Positions 31,879 through 40,817 of a DNA stretch of 64,000 nucleotides are shown piece by piece; within the stretch, counting starts at the first letter, position 1; each line of letters begins with the position of its first letter. The notes under the pieces were generated by a model. That model worked only from the letters and a program-made list of their open reading frames with translations. It ran no database searches and was not told where the DNA came from. This DNA is from Myxococcales bacterium (GTDB lineage Bacteria > Myxococcota_A > UBA796 > GCA-2862545), in NCBI GenBank assembly GCA_019634415.1, contig JAHQVJ010000176.1:19145-83144 (forward strand), given 5' to 3'. A program made the position numbers and the translations under genes.

Positions 31879-34281
31879 ATGGCCCTCGCGGGGTGCGAAA
31901 CTGCAGCCCGGAGCTTCGCCTACGTGCCCTCACTGTCGCTCGCAACGCTGACGTCCATCGCCTCGCTGTGGGCAAGCTCCGTCGCCCTGGCCCAGACGTG
32001 CCCGGAGGTGCCCTACCCACCTGGGGTGGACTTGCCGGCCTCCAGGGTGTCGGCGCTGCTGGTGACGGACGCTTCAGGCCGCGTGGTGGAGGCGAGCGAC
32101 TGGACGGGACCGGCTGCACTGGTGGAGGCCACCCAGACCACCCTGGGCAACTGCGCCCTCCCTCCTGCCACCATCGCCCGCCACACGTGGACGTTCGAGC
32201 CCCCGGCCGTCAACGTCTCGGGCCGACTGCGCGAGGGGGCCACCCGCGTGCCGGTGGCGCGCGTCCAGGTGCAGGTGGGCGACCGCACCACCCAGACCGA
32301 CGCCGACGGGCGCTTCGAGCTGCGCAACGTGGCTCCGGGCACCCTACAGGTGCGGGTGGTCGATCCGCGCTGGCGGCTGCTCGGGCGCTCCCAGCTCACG
32401 CTTCCCGCCGAGGAGCACGTGCAGCTCGATCTGCGGGTAGCCACCGCGGGCGCCGTCGCCGACGAGCTGGTGGGTCGCTACCGGCCGCGGGTCCCCTCGG
32501 CGACGGTGCGCCGCGTGCCGCTGTCGCAGGCCGAGGGCATCCCCGGCACCCTCGGCGATCCGCTGCGGCTGCTGGCGGCGCAGCCCGGGTTGTCGCGCAC
32601 CCCCTACGACGCAGGATGGCTGCTGGTGCGCGGCGGCGACTTCGACGACACCGGACTGTACCTCGACGGCGTGCGGGTGCCGCTCATCTACCACCTGGGC
32701 GGCTTCACCAGCGTGCTGCATCCCCAGATGGTCGAGGCCGTGGACTTCTGGCCCGGCCTGTTTCCCGCTCGCTTCGGGGGCGCCACCAGCGGCGCCGTCG
32801 ACGTGGTGCCGGGTCCCGTGGGCGAGCGCGCCCGCGCGACGGGTGGCGTGAACCTGGTGTTCGCCCACGCCTTCGCCGAGGCCCCCACGCCCCTCGGCGG
32901 CATCGCCGTGGCGGCGAGGCGGTCCTACCTCGACGGGATCCTGTCGCTGGTGGTGGGTCCGGAGGGTGCCCGTATCGCGCCGCGGTTCTGGGACGTGCAG
33001 GCACGCGCCTCCGTGGGTCGCGGCAGCGTCACGGTGCTGGCGCTGTCCGACAGCATCGATGCGCCCTCCTACGGCAGCCCTGGCGAGGTGCTCCAGATCA
33101 CCCAGCGGGCCGCTCAGATCCAGGCGCGGCTGCCCCTGTCGCCCCGGGTGGACCTACGGACCTGGCTCGCGTGGACCCGCCGCGACGTGGTCGGCGACGA
33201 CTCGCCACAGACGGTGGCGGAGACGTACCCGGGCTTTCGCCTCGACGGCTTCGTGCCCCTGCCGGCGCAGGGGCGTCTGTGGGCCGGCCTCGAGGCCCAG
33301 CGCCGCACGTTCCGCATCGAGCGGGACGGCCAGCTCCGCTCGGGCCCGCTATGGACCGCCGATCCCTACGCCGGCATGTCCGTGGGCACGCGCGTGGTGG
33401 CCTTCACCGACGTGCGGCTGGAGACGTTGCTCACCCCTGGCCAGCGCCCCCGGGTCGCACCGTCGCCGCGGGCGGGCCTGCGCGTCGCCCCCACGCCCGA
33501 CGTGGAGGTGCGGGCGGAGCTCGGGCAGGTGCACCAGCCCCCGCCCGCCACGCTGCTGCTCGGCCTGGCCGACGGCGCCTACCTCCCGCTGGAGCGGTCG
33601 GAGCAGCTCACGGCGGGTGCCAGCCTGCGCCGAGGCGGGCTGCAGCTGCAGCTCGACGTGTTCACGCGGGTGGGCAGCGACCTGGGCGGCATCGAGTTCG
33701 ACGGCTCCGTGGGGCAAGGTACCGCGCGGGCCTGGGGTGTGGAGTCGGCGGCCTCGCTGACGGTGGGGCCCACCCAGGCGACGGCGATCTACCAGTGGCT
33801 GCACGCCGAGCGGGCCGAGGACCAGGCGCGGGCCCGTACTCAGGGGGTCGGCTGGTTGCCCTGGACCTTCGAGCAGCCCCATCGCCTCGATCTGCGCCTG
33901 TCCCATCGCCTCCCGCGCCAGGTCATCCTGGGTGCCCGCTTCCGCACCAGCTCCGGGTTTCCGCGCCAGCCCGACGGCGTGGGGGGCCTCGAGCCCGAGG
34001 AGGCCTACGACATCTTGCTGCAGCGCACCACCGACCTCGGGCTGCAGCCCGATGCCACCCGGCTCGCCCCGTTCCACAGCCTGGACGTGCGCATCGCGCG
34101 CACCTTCACCTTTCGTACCTGGCGACTCTCGGCTGGCCTCGACGTGCAGAACCTGACCAACCGACGCGTCGCCGAGCCCGTGATCACCGGCTTCGGAGAG
34201 GCCCGCCCCTCCTATGGCTTCGGGTTGCCGATCCTGCCCATCTTCAACCTGGAGGGAGAGTTCTGGCTTCCAGGCGAGTAG
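31879..34281 (+). CDS. TonB-dependent receptor with N-terminal TonB-C-like and carboxypeptidase-regulatory-like domains
   Basis: About 800 residues. The N-terminus is a signal peptide ending near ASSVALAQ. Residues about 40-115 (VPYPPGVDLPASRVSALLV, then HTWTFEPP) resemble a TonB C-terminal domain. A carboxypeptidase-regulatory-like Ig fold follows (TTQTDADGRFELRNVAPG), then a plug (GWLLVRGGDFDDTGLYLDGV, GLFPARFGGATSGAVDVV) and a barrel of alternating strands to the C-terminus (LPIFNLEGEFWLPGE). It imports a large ligand, such as a metal complex or glycan fragment, across the outer membrane. The leader carries an unusual double hairpin. Confidence 0.8.
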   Translation: MALAGCETAARSFAYVPSLSLATLTSIASLWASSVALAQTCPEVPYPPGVDLPASRVSALLVTDASGRVVEASDWTGPAALVEATQTTLGNCALPPATIARHTWTFEPPAVNVSGRLREGATRVPVARVQVQVGDRTTQTDADGRFELRNVAPGTLQVRVVDPRWRLLGRSQLTLPAEEHVQLDLRVATAGAVADELVGRYRPRVPSATVRRVPLSQAEGIPGTLGDPLRLLAAQPGLSRTPYDAGWLLVRGGDFDDTGLYLDGVRVPLIYHLGGFTSVLHPQMVEAVDFWPGLFPARFGGATSGAVDVVPGPVGERARATGGVNLVFAHAFAEAPTPLGGIAVAARRSYLDGILSLVVGPEGARIAPRFWDVQARASVGRGSVTVLALSDSIDAPSYGSPGEVLQITQRAAQIQARLPLSPRVDLRTWLAWTRRDVVGDDSPQTVAETYPGFRLDGFVPLPAQGRLWAGLEAQRRTFRIERDGQLRSGPLWTADPYAGMSVGTRVVAFTDVRLETLLTPGQRPRVAPSPRAGLRVAPTPDVEVRAELGQVHQPPPATLLLGLADGAYLPLERSEQLTAGASLRRGGLQLQLDVFTRVGSDLGGIEFDGSVGQGTARAWGVESAASLTVGPTQATAIYQWLHAERAEDQARARTQGVGWLPWTFEQPHRLDLRLSHRLPRQVILGARFRTSSGFPRQPDGVGGLEPEEAYDILLQRTTDLGLQPDATRLAPFHSLDVRIARTFTFRTWRLSAGLDVQNLTNRRVAEPVITGFGEARPSYGFGLPILPIFNLEGEFWLPGE

Positions 34282-34323
34282 GATGCGCCCCCGGATCACG
34301 CGCCCCTCACCAGGAGGACCCCG

Positions 34324-35187
34324 ATGCGGATGGAGAACCAGCCCCGTTCGAGCAACGTAGAGGATCGCAGAGGCCGTGGCGGCCGAGCGGTCCGGATGGG
34401 GGCTCCCATCGGCTGCGGCACCCTGATCCTCGCGGTGGCCGCGATCCTGCTCGGCGCAGACCCCGCCGCCGTGCTGGCGCTGCTCGCCCAGGAGGGGGCC
34501 AGCCCCCGGGTGGTGGAGACCCAGGCCCCTGCGGGCGATGGCCAGCCCGACGCCATGAGCGACTTCCTGTCGGCGGTGCTCGCCGACACCGAGCGCACCT
34601 GGCACCAGATCTTCGCCGACAACGGCTCGCGCTACGTGGAGCCCAAGCTGGTGCTCTTCACCGATCAGGTGGCATCGGCCTGCGGCTACCAGTCGTCGGC
34701 CGTGGGGCCCTTCTACTGCCCGGGCGACAGCAAGGTCTACGTGGACCTGTCCTTCTACGAGACGCTGTCGAGGCGCTTCGGAGCCGCGGGCGACTTCGCT
34801 CAAGCCTACGTGCTGGCCCACGAGGTGGGGCATCACGTGCAGAACCTGCTGGGCACGTCGGCACAGGTGTCGCAGGCGCAGCGACGCATGCAGCAGGAGC
34901 AGGCGAACAAGCTGTCGGTGCTGCTGGAGCTGCAGGCGGACTGCTACGCGGGCGTGTGGGGGCACCACGCCCACACCCAGCGGCAGCTGCTGGAGGACGG
35001 AGACGTGGAGGAGGGCCTGCGGGCGGCCGCCGCCATCGGCGACGACGCGCTGCAGAAGAAGACGCGCGGCTTCGTGGTGCCGGAGTCCTTCACCCACGGC
35101 ACGTCCGAGCAGCGGGTGTCCTGGTTCGTGCGGGGGCTGAAGTCGGGCAAGCTCGAGGACTGCGACACGTTCTCCGGCCTCCGCTGA
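34324..35187 (+). CDS. Neutral zinc metallopeptidase (YpfJ family)
   Basis: A 287-residue protein. A charged N-terminus (residues 1-25) is followed by one membrane helix (PIGCGTLILAVAAILLGA). The catalytic domain contains CGYQSSAVGPFYCPGDSKVY with two cysteines likely bridged, DLSFYETLSRRFG and the zinc motif HEVGHH (166-171) in YVLAHEVGHHVQNLLG. ELQADCYAGVWGHHAH supplies the third ligand. This matches the COG2321/YpfJ group, whose substrates are not established. The protein probably faces the periplasm. No operon partner is apparent; the TonB receptor gene ends 42 bases upstream. Confidence 0.85.
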   Translation: MRMENQPRSSNVEDRRGRGGRAVRMGAPIGCGTLILAVAAILLGADPAAVLALLAQEGASPRVVETQAPAGDGQPDAMSDFLSAVLADTERTWHQIFADNGSRYVEPKLVLFTDQVASACGYQSSAVGPFYCPGDSKVYVDLSFYETLSRRFGAAGDFAQAYVLAHEVGHHVQNLLGTSAQVSQAQRRMQQEQANKLSVLLELQADCYAGVWGHHAHTQRQLLEDGDVEEGLRAAAAIGDDALQKKTRGFVVPESFTHGTSEQRVSWFVRGLKSGKLEDCDTFSGLR

Positions 35188-35190
35188 GGC

Positions 35191-35907
35191 TTAGTTCTGC
35201 ACGCCCACCACGAACTCCTGCGCCAGCTCGTGCTCGGCCAATGACAGGCTGAACACCACCGGCCCCTCCTCGATGACGTAGAAGGTCACCGCCTCGTAGC
35301 CCCTGAAGTTGCGAGGGCCGTTCTCCCACACGTCGTCCACCGGCACGTCGGGGACCACACGCTCGGTGGGTGCAGCGTCGACCAGAACGGGCTCCTCGGT
35401 GAACAGACGCTCGCCGTCCGATGCCAGCGGCACCCCCAGAAACGCGATCTGGGTGCCGAGTGGCACCGGGGTGTCGGCAAGCAGCGGGCGCCAGTCCTCC
35501 GTCCATGGGTAGCGGGCCCAGGCCACGACCTCCATGGACGCTGGATCGTCGAAGGTGAACATGATGCGGTCCGCGTCCTCGCCGTCGGCAAGGGTCTGCA
35601 CCGTGGCGGAGCCCGGCAGGTCGCGACGGATGTCGAAGAGGACCCCATCGCTCAGCACATCGGCGTCGTCGGAGCGGTGTCGCCACTCTTCGACGTCGTC
35701 GAAGCGCTCGGACCCCTGCTCCGTGGGAGCTACGCCCACGGTGTGAGCGTGCCGAGTGGCGAACCGTACGTCGAGGATGGACTCCTCGATGTCGAAGTCG
35801 GTCGACACCACGTAGGCGAGGTTGCCGAGCTCTCCGACGCCAGTAGCGGCGTCGAAGTTGCATGCGGACAGCGGAACCAACAGACACAGGCCGGGGATTC
35901 GAGACAT
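35191..35907 (-). CDS. Hypothetical lipoprotein
   Basis: A 238-residue predicted lipoprotein (signal MSRIPGLCLLVPLSACNF, lipobox LSAC). The mature sequence is acidic, without recognised domains: NLAYVVSTDFDIEESILDV, a region around VGVAPTEQGSERFDDVEEWR and a C-terminal VVFSLSLAEHELAQEFVVG. The beta-rich, Asp-rich composition is like many myxobacterial surface proteins of unknown role. It follows another lipoprotein gene 35 bases away on the same strand, so both are probably transcribed together. Confidence 0.65.
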   Translation of the reverse strand: MSRIPGLCLLVPLSACNFDAATGVGELGNLAYVVSTDFDIEESILDVRFATRHAHTVGVAPTEQGSERFDDVEEWRHRSDDADVLSDGVLFDIRRDLPGSATVQTLADGEDADRIMFTFDDPASMEVVAWARYPWTEDWRPLLADTPVPLGTQIAFLGVPLASDGERLFTEEPVLVDAAPTERVVPDVPVDDVWENGPRNFRGYEAVTFYVIEEGPVVFSLSLAEHELAQEFVVGVQN

Positions 35908-35942
35908 GACAGACTCCAGGCGCGAGGGGAGCGAAGGAAGGG

Positions 35943-36995
35943 CTAGAGGGGACAGAAGTCGTCCAGGGCGGCATCGATGGAGATCTCGGCGCCGGCGGCC
36001 AACACGCTGAGCAGCACCGGAACGGGCACGCTCGCCGGCAGCACCCCCAGCACGAACGTCGCCGCGTTGCAGTCGGCGGTCTCCACCTCGCCGGCCAGGC
36101 AAGCGGCATCGAGGGCGGCCTGCACATCCCTGGTCTGCACCGTCACCCACACGTCCGCCGTCGACAGCGAGAAGGCGGGGTCTCCACACGTCGCCGTGAA
36201 GTCGGCCTCGAACGTGGTCAACACGTCCACCGGCGCCACGGGCACATCCATCGCTGGGAACTCGTCGGAGCCGTCCCAGGGGTTCACCAGCACATCGAGG
36301 TCCACGCCAACCTCGGTGAGCGGCGCCTCGAAGGAGCCCGAGAAGACGCCGTCCTCGGGGCAGTCGCAGCTGTGACCGAACGTGATCGGATCCGTCTCGC
36401 TGCCCAAGGCGAAGGTCGACTCCTCATCGGGATCGGCCACCGTGAGGTCGCCGTACATCGCCACCACCGGCGACAGCTCGAGGTGAACGTCGACCACGAG
36501 GTCCACCGCGTCGTAGGTGACGTCCCCCTCGAGGTCGAAAGTCAGCGCGAGCAGGGTGATGTCGGCCGACACCGACCCGTCGAGGTCCACACCGTCGATG
36601 CTGAAGTCGTCGTCGTAGGTGACGACGGTGGCGCCGAAGGGGTCGAACGACAGGCGCATCGTGCCGTCCAACAGGCCGCACTGGTCGAACGCGAGCACCA
36701 GCTCGGAGTCCACGATGGAGGGAACCACGCACCCTGAACCCAGGTCGGCGTAGTCCAGGTCGCCGTCCTCGGCCCAGTCACCGATGGCCCAGTGATCCAG
36801 GGCGAAGGCGAGACCCTCCGCCAGCGTCAGCGCGTCGACCACGGGCGTGCCCGCATCGATGTCGGCCGAGACCGCCGCGATCTCCCCGATCTCGATCTCC
36901 TCCGAGGTCCCCGGGGTGGTGCTCGTGCCCGGCTCCACCGGAGGGATGCCCTCCGGGGATGTGGTGCAGGCGAGCAGGACGGTCAGCAGCGTCAT
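35943..36995 (-). CDS. Acidic beta-rich lipoprotein
   Basis: A 350-residue protein with signal MTLLTVLLACTTSPEG (lipobox LLAC). After a Pro/Thr spacer it is strongly acidic and beta-rich: GDLDYADLGSGCVVPSIVDS, MRLSFDPFGATVVTYDDDF, VSADITLLALTFDLEGDV and FGHSCDCPEDGVFSGSF. Four to six cysteines may form disulfides. The C-terminus is less acidic and hydrophobic (VPVPVLLSVLAAGAEISID). No family is recognised. It is divergent from the FHA-like gene and precedes a second lipoprotein gene on the same strand. Confidence 0.65.
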   Translation of the reverse strand: MTLLTVLLACTTSPEGIPPVEPGTSTTPGTSEEIEIGEIAAVSADIDAGTPVVDALTLAEGLAFALDHWAIGDWAEDGDLDYADLGSGCVVPSIVDSELVLAFDQCGLLDGTMRLSFDPFGATVVTYDDDFSIDGVDLDGSVSADITLLALTFDLEGDVTYDAVDLVVDVHLELSPVVAMYGDLTVADPDEESTFALGSETDPITFGHSCDCPEDGVFSGSFEAPLTEVGVDLDVLVNPWDGSDEFPAMDVPVAPVDVLTTFEADFTATCGDPAFSLSTADVWVTVQTRDVQAALDAACLAGEVETADCNAATFVLGVLPASVPVPVLLSVLAAGAEISIDAALDDFCPL

Positions 36996-37096
36996 GTGAT
37001 TCTCCCATTGGGTGACCTCATGGTGCCGTGGGCTCGCGCGCGACCTTGCCCAACACTGCCTGGCGGGGGTCGATATGCCTTGGCGCAGGAGGGCCG

Positions 37097-37987
37097 ATGG
37101 GCACCCTCGAAATCCACACCACGACCGGGTCCGTGCGTCGCCCCCTGGCCACCACTACGCTGCTCGGCCGCCACCTGGCGTGCACCTGGCAGGTCCCTTC
37201 CCCCCACGCACCCCTGTTCTGGGTGGAGCTGCGGTGGAGGCGTCGCTGGTCCTGGAGGCCCCTCGCCGGCGACGAGCAGACCCGCGGACCCGGGCGGATC
37301 GAGCTCGGAGGCTGGCGGGCGCTTCAGCGGGGGCATCGCATCCTCGGGCCCGGCGACCTCGCCCTGGTGCTGACAGACGATGCAGCCCCCGAACCCTTCG
37401 TGGTGGACATGCGGTCGATGGACCCCATCGAAGGCGATGCGCTGGATCAGGTGGTGGAGTGGCGCTCCAGCGGGTTCTTCCCGGTCGGCTCCGAAGCCGA
37501 CCCCGACTTCACCACGCCCCTGGAGGACAGCCAGCCCTTTCAGTCCGGGGGAAGACTGCTTCGCTTCCACGCTGGCCAAGGACTCACCAGCACGGTGCGC
37601 ACTCCCGTGAGCGTGCAGTCCTCGGGCTGCGAGATGGCGGTGTCGCTGCGGCCGAGCCCCGCAGTCCAGCTCGTAGACGCCGACACGTCGGTGGAGCTGA
37701 CGGCGGAGTTCGCGCGCGTGGCGGCTCCCTACGTGGAGGCACGTATCCACGACGCGCCCTTGGGAGGCTGGTTGTCACTGGACGAGGCCTACACTCGCTG
37801 GCTCGACCTGGGCGGAAGTACCGACTCCACCCGCGACCGCATGGCCCAGGACCGAAGCCGGCTGTGTCGCAGCCTCGCCAAGCGCGGTGTGGGAGCGGCG
37901 AGCACGTTGTTCGAGACGCGGCGAGAGGGTGTGGGCTGGCAGACCCGGGTGACCCTGCCCGCGGATGGCTTGTTCCTGGACCTCTGA
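37097..37987 (+). CDS. FHA-like domain protein
   Basis: About 296 residues. The N-terminal 80 residues (TLLGRHLACTWQVPSPHAP, then FWVELRW) follow the order of a forkhead-associated domain, LGR then a Ser/His turn, although the canonical SxxH is weak. Unlike typical FHA modules no clear NG motif follows. The C-terminal half contains a helical, possibly DNA-binding segment (STDSTRDRMAQDRSRLCRS, VGWQTRVTLPADG). It may recognise phosphorylated partners of the nearby kinases. The start ATG at 37097 is preferred over 37028. Confidence 0.5.
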   Translation: MGTLEIHTTTGSVRRPLATTTLLGRHLACTWQVPSPHAPLFWVELRWRRRWSWRPLAGDEQTRGPGRIELGGWRALQRGHRILGPGDLALVLTDDAAPEPFVVDMRSMDPIEGDALDQVVEWRSSGFFPVGSEADPDFTTPLEDSQPFQSGGRLLRFHAGQGLTSTVRTPVSVQSSGCEMAVSLRPSPAVQLVDADTSVELTAEFARVAAPYVEARIHDAPLGGWLSLDEAYTRWLDLGGSTDSTRDRMAQDRSRLCRSLAKRGVGAASTLFETRREGVGWQTRVTLPADGLFLDL

Positions 37988-37994
37988 CGAACGC

Positions 37995-39635
37995 CTACAG
38001 TCCCTGCCCCCGCCAGATGTAGACCGCCCCACCCTCCACGGCACCCGCCGTGTCGCCCGGAGCCCCTACGACGAGGTCGTCGTGACCATCGTCGTCCAGA
38101 TCCGTGACCGTCAGCGCAGACCCGGCGTCGTGCCCGACCCCGTTGCCGGTCAGCGTGAGGTCGGCGGTGTCGACATCGTGAAGGCCTGGCTGCTGGGGTC
38201 CATAGAACGCGTACACCGCCCCTGACTCCAGCGCGATCTCGGAGTCCCCGGGCGCCGAGACCACCAGCTCCTCGTCTCCGTCTCCGTCGAGATCGGGGGT
38301 CGCGAAGGCACGGCCGAAGCCCGCACTCGGTGGACCCACGATCCGCAGCCAAGACCGCTCGTCGAGGGAGCCGGATGGGGCCGTGGCGTCGAGGAGCCAC
38401 ACGGAATCCCCGGCCGGAGCGCCGACCGCCAGCTCACCTCGGCCGTTGCCGTCGAGGTCTGGCAGGATGGCGAGGGATCCCCCCGCGCGAGTACCCGCCA
38501 GACCGCCGGCATAGACGCGATCCGCATCGTCCAACGTCAGGTCCTTGGCGAGGGGACCGTAGACCACCCACACCCGGCCGATGTCGGCAGCCACGAGGAA
38601 CTCGTCCTCCAGATCGTTGGAGACCACCAGATCGGGCTCCCCGTCGCCGTTCAGATCTCCGACCGCTACCGCGGACGCCGTCGGCCCGACGAGCTGGACC
38701 CCCACCTCGGAGATGGCGAGGAGGCCCGTTCCGGGCTCCGGCACCCACCGAGCCGCCACGCCTTGCTCCCCCGACGACATCAGAAGCCCCCCCTCGGAGC
38801 TCATCGCCAGCACGCCCCCGACGGGGCCGAGCACGTCCCCCAGGATCGTGGCCGTGGCAATGTCCGCGAGGCGGATCGGATTCGAAGGAAAGTCCCACGG
38901 CAACACGTGCACGGTGCCCACCCGGAACACGACGCCGTCCTCCTCCTGCACGGCGAACCCGCCCGGCGCGGATGCGAGCTGAATGCCGGTGTAGGCCAGG
39001 AACCCCGTCCCCAGCGCCTGGGCTTCCACCAGCGACTCCAAGGAGGCGGTGGTGAGGGGTGTCGGCAGCACGATGCGGAGGACTCCGCCCGCTCCCAGGA
39101 ACTCACCGGGCATCCCCACGACGATCGATCCACGCTCCGAGACAGCCAGGGTGGTCCCCGCCCGCCGCAGCGCGATGGTCGAGGCAAAGCGCGCATCCGC
39201 CGCGTCGAGCGGGTGCGTGCCCAGCCGCAGGCACGCTCCAGCCGTTCCGTCGCAGTCGTTGTCGATCCCGTCGTTGCAGATCTCCTCGGCACTGGGACGA
39301 ATGGCAGGGTCACCGTCGTCACAGTCGTCGTCCCGCAGCGAGAATCCCGCCCCGCCGAGACAGGTGAGGCTGGGCTCGCCTGCCCCGAATCCGTCGTCGT
39401 CCGCATCGACATAGAGCTGGACTGCGTCGATGGCCTCCTCGTCCACCTCTCCGTCACAGTCGTCGTCGATCCCGTTGCAGATCTCGTCGGCACCCGGGTT
39501 CACATTCTCGTCGTCGTCGTCGCAGTCCCCCGCCGCGGGAGTGACCTCGTCTCCATCCCGATCGTCGTAGTCGGCGCAGTCGGCACACGGTGGAAGCGGC
39601 CCCGGCCAGCAGCCGAGCAAGAGGAGCATCACCAT
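37995..39635 (-). CDS. FG-GAP repeat lipoprotein with MopE-like metal-binding motifs
   Basis: A 546-residue lipoprotein (signal MVMLLLLGCWPG). Near the N-terminus are two copies of the Cys/Asp motif of the putative metal-binding MopE family: GDCDDDDENVNPGADEICNG with IDDDCDGEVDEE, and DDCDDGDPAIRPSAEEICND with IDNDCDG. The remainder is a seven-bladed beta-propeller of FG-GAP repeats, each with a calcium-type Asp loop (GDLNGDGEPDLVVSNDLED, PDLDGNGRGELAVGAPAG, TDLDDDGHDDLVVGAPGD). It is a likely surface Ca-binding protein. It overlaps the end of the upstream TPR-like protein gene. Confidence 0.8.
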   Translation of the reverse strand: MVMLLLLGCWPGPLPPCADCADYDDRDGDEVTPAAGDCDDDDENVNPGADEICNGIDDDCDGEVDEEAIDAVQLYVDADDDGFGAGEPSLTCLGGAGFSLRDDDCDDGDPAIRPSAEEICNDGIDNDCDGTAGACLRLGTHPLDAADARFASTIALRRAGTTLAVSERGSIVVGMPGEFLGAGGVLRIVLPTPLTTASLESLVEAQALGTGFLAYTGIQLASAPGGFAVQEEDGVVFRVGTVHVLPWDFPSNPIRLADIATATILGDVLGPVGGVLAMSSEGGLLMSSGEQGVAARWVPEPGTGLLAISEVGVQLVGPTASAVAVGDLNGDGEPDLVVSNDLEDEFLVAADIGRVWVVYGPLAKDLTLDDADRVYAGGLAGTRAGGSLAILPDLDGNGRGELAVGAPAGDSVWLLDATAPSGSLDERSWLRIVGPPSAGFGRAFATPDLDGDGDEELVVSAPGDSEIALESGAVYAFYGPQQPGLHDVDTADLTLTGNGVGHDAGSALTVTDLDDDGHDDLVVGAPGDTAGAVEGGAVYIWRGQGL

Positions 39636-40756
39636 GTCGCCACCCACATCAAGCCTCCGGCACCCAGGATGCCGACCCCCACTCCCGCGACGCCCAGGGC
39701 CACCGAGTGGCGTGTGCGTCCTGTGGCGTGATCCCTGACGAGGAGGTCGTACGCGTCGCTGTCGAGGCCACCCGTCTGCAGCTCGTTCAGTCGACCACGG
39801 GCCATGCGGGCCTCGCGTGAGAGCCAGAGGCCACCCCCGAGGAGCAAGGCCGCCCCCGCCGCACTCATCGGCAAGCGCGCCCGGCGAACGAACGGTGGTC
39901 TCGTCTCGATCCACGACTCGTCCAGCGTCCAGGTGCTCCGACGACCAGGGGCCACCACGGGTCGCTCGAGGCCCGCGGCCTCGACCAGGCCCTCCACCGA
40001 GCGACGGGCCCTCGGCTCGTCGATCTCGCGCACCAGTGAGTCATCGACTTGTTGCGAGAGGATCAGCCAGTCGTCGTCATCGATCCAGACCCACAGGCTC
40101 TGTGCTCGGTCGCCCAAGGCGAGCTGCACCAGGTGTGGGCCTCGCGACACCGTGAGCTGCCCCTCCAACGGAGCCACGGATCGTCCGTCGATGCGGAGCG
40201 CCAGCTCGGCATCGTGGGGCACGAGGGTGACGGTGACCGGCTCGTAGGACCGCTCCGCACGCACGCGCTCGAAGACCTCTCGCGCATCGGGCGCCGTGTC
40301 GCGATCCCAGGCGAGATCGGGATCGGAGCGCAGCGCCACCCGGAACGCGTCGGCAGCTGCCAGTGGATCGCCCACCGCAAAGGCGACCACACCGAGCAGG
40401 AAGTACAGGCGGGCACCGAGGGTGGCGTCTGCGGGCTCTCCCAGACAGGCCCACGCAGACGCTCCCTGCAGGAGGGTGGCTCTCGCGAGATCGGGCCGCA
40501 TCGTGAGCCGCAGCTCCTCCGCCTCGCCGATGAGCCGGAGGATCCGCGCATTGTCGGTGGGCTCCCCCGTGCACTGCTCGATGCGCTCGGCGCGCACGAA
40601 GTGGGTCTCCGACGAGGTGATGAGCTCGGTGGCCGTGACCTGTCGCACCGTCTCGATGCCCAGATCCGCCTCCACGCGTCGGCGTGCACGGGCCAGCTCG
40701 TCTGCGTGCAGCATCGCCGGGGGGCCAGCGAATGCAGTGGTCGCCAAGATCAGCAT
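39629..40756 (-). CDS. Exported protein with PEGA-like and C-terminal membrane segments
   Basis: A 375-residue protein with signal MLILATTAFAGPP. Helical, TPR-like repeats follow (LRLIGEAEELRLTMRPDLAR, LYFLLGVVAFAVGDPLAAAD). Next is a short beta domain (VTVTLVPHDAELALRIDGRS and LTVSRGPHLVQLALG) resembling PEGA modules. Two hydrophobic helices (about residues 290-310 and 347-367) end the protein. The layout matches proteins encoded with Ser/Thr kinases in myxobacteria, and the kinase with a PEGA-like tail lies immediately upstream on the same strand. The start ATG at 40756 follows GGTGGAG. Confidence 0.7.
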   Translation of the reverse strand: MLILATTAFAGPPAMLHADELARARRRVEADLGIETVRQVTATELITSSETHFVRAERIEQCTGEPTDNARILRLIGEAEELRLTMRPDLARATLLQGASAWACLGEPADATLGARLYFLLGVVAFAVGDPLAAADAFRVALRSDPDLAWDRDTAPDAREVFERVRAERSYEPVTVTLVPHDAELALRIDGRSVAPLEGQLTVSRGPHLVQLALGDRAQSLWVWIDDDDWLILSQQVDDSLVREIDEPRARRSVEGLVEAAGLERPVVAPGRRSTWTLDESWIETRPPFVRRARLPMSAAGAALLLGGGLWLSREARMARGRLNELQTGGLDSDAYDLLVRDHATGRTRHSVALGVAGVGVGILGAGGLMWVATW

Positions 40757-40817
40757 CCCATCTCCACCACAGCGTGCCACCCCAGAGCGACAGACCTTGC
40801 CGAACCTTGCCCAGCGC

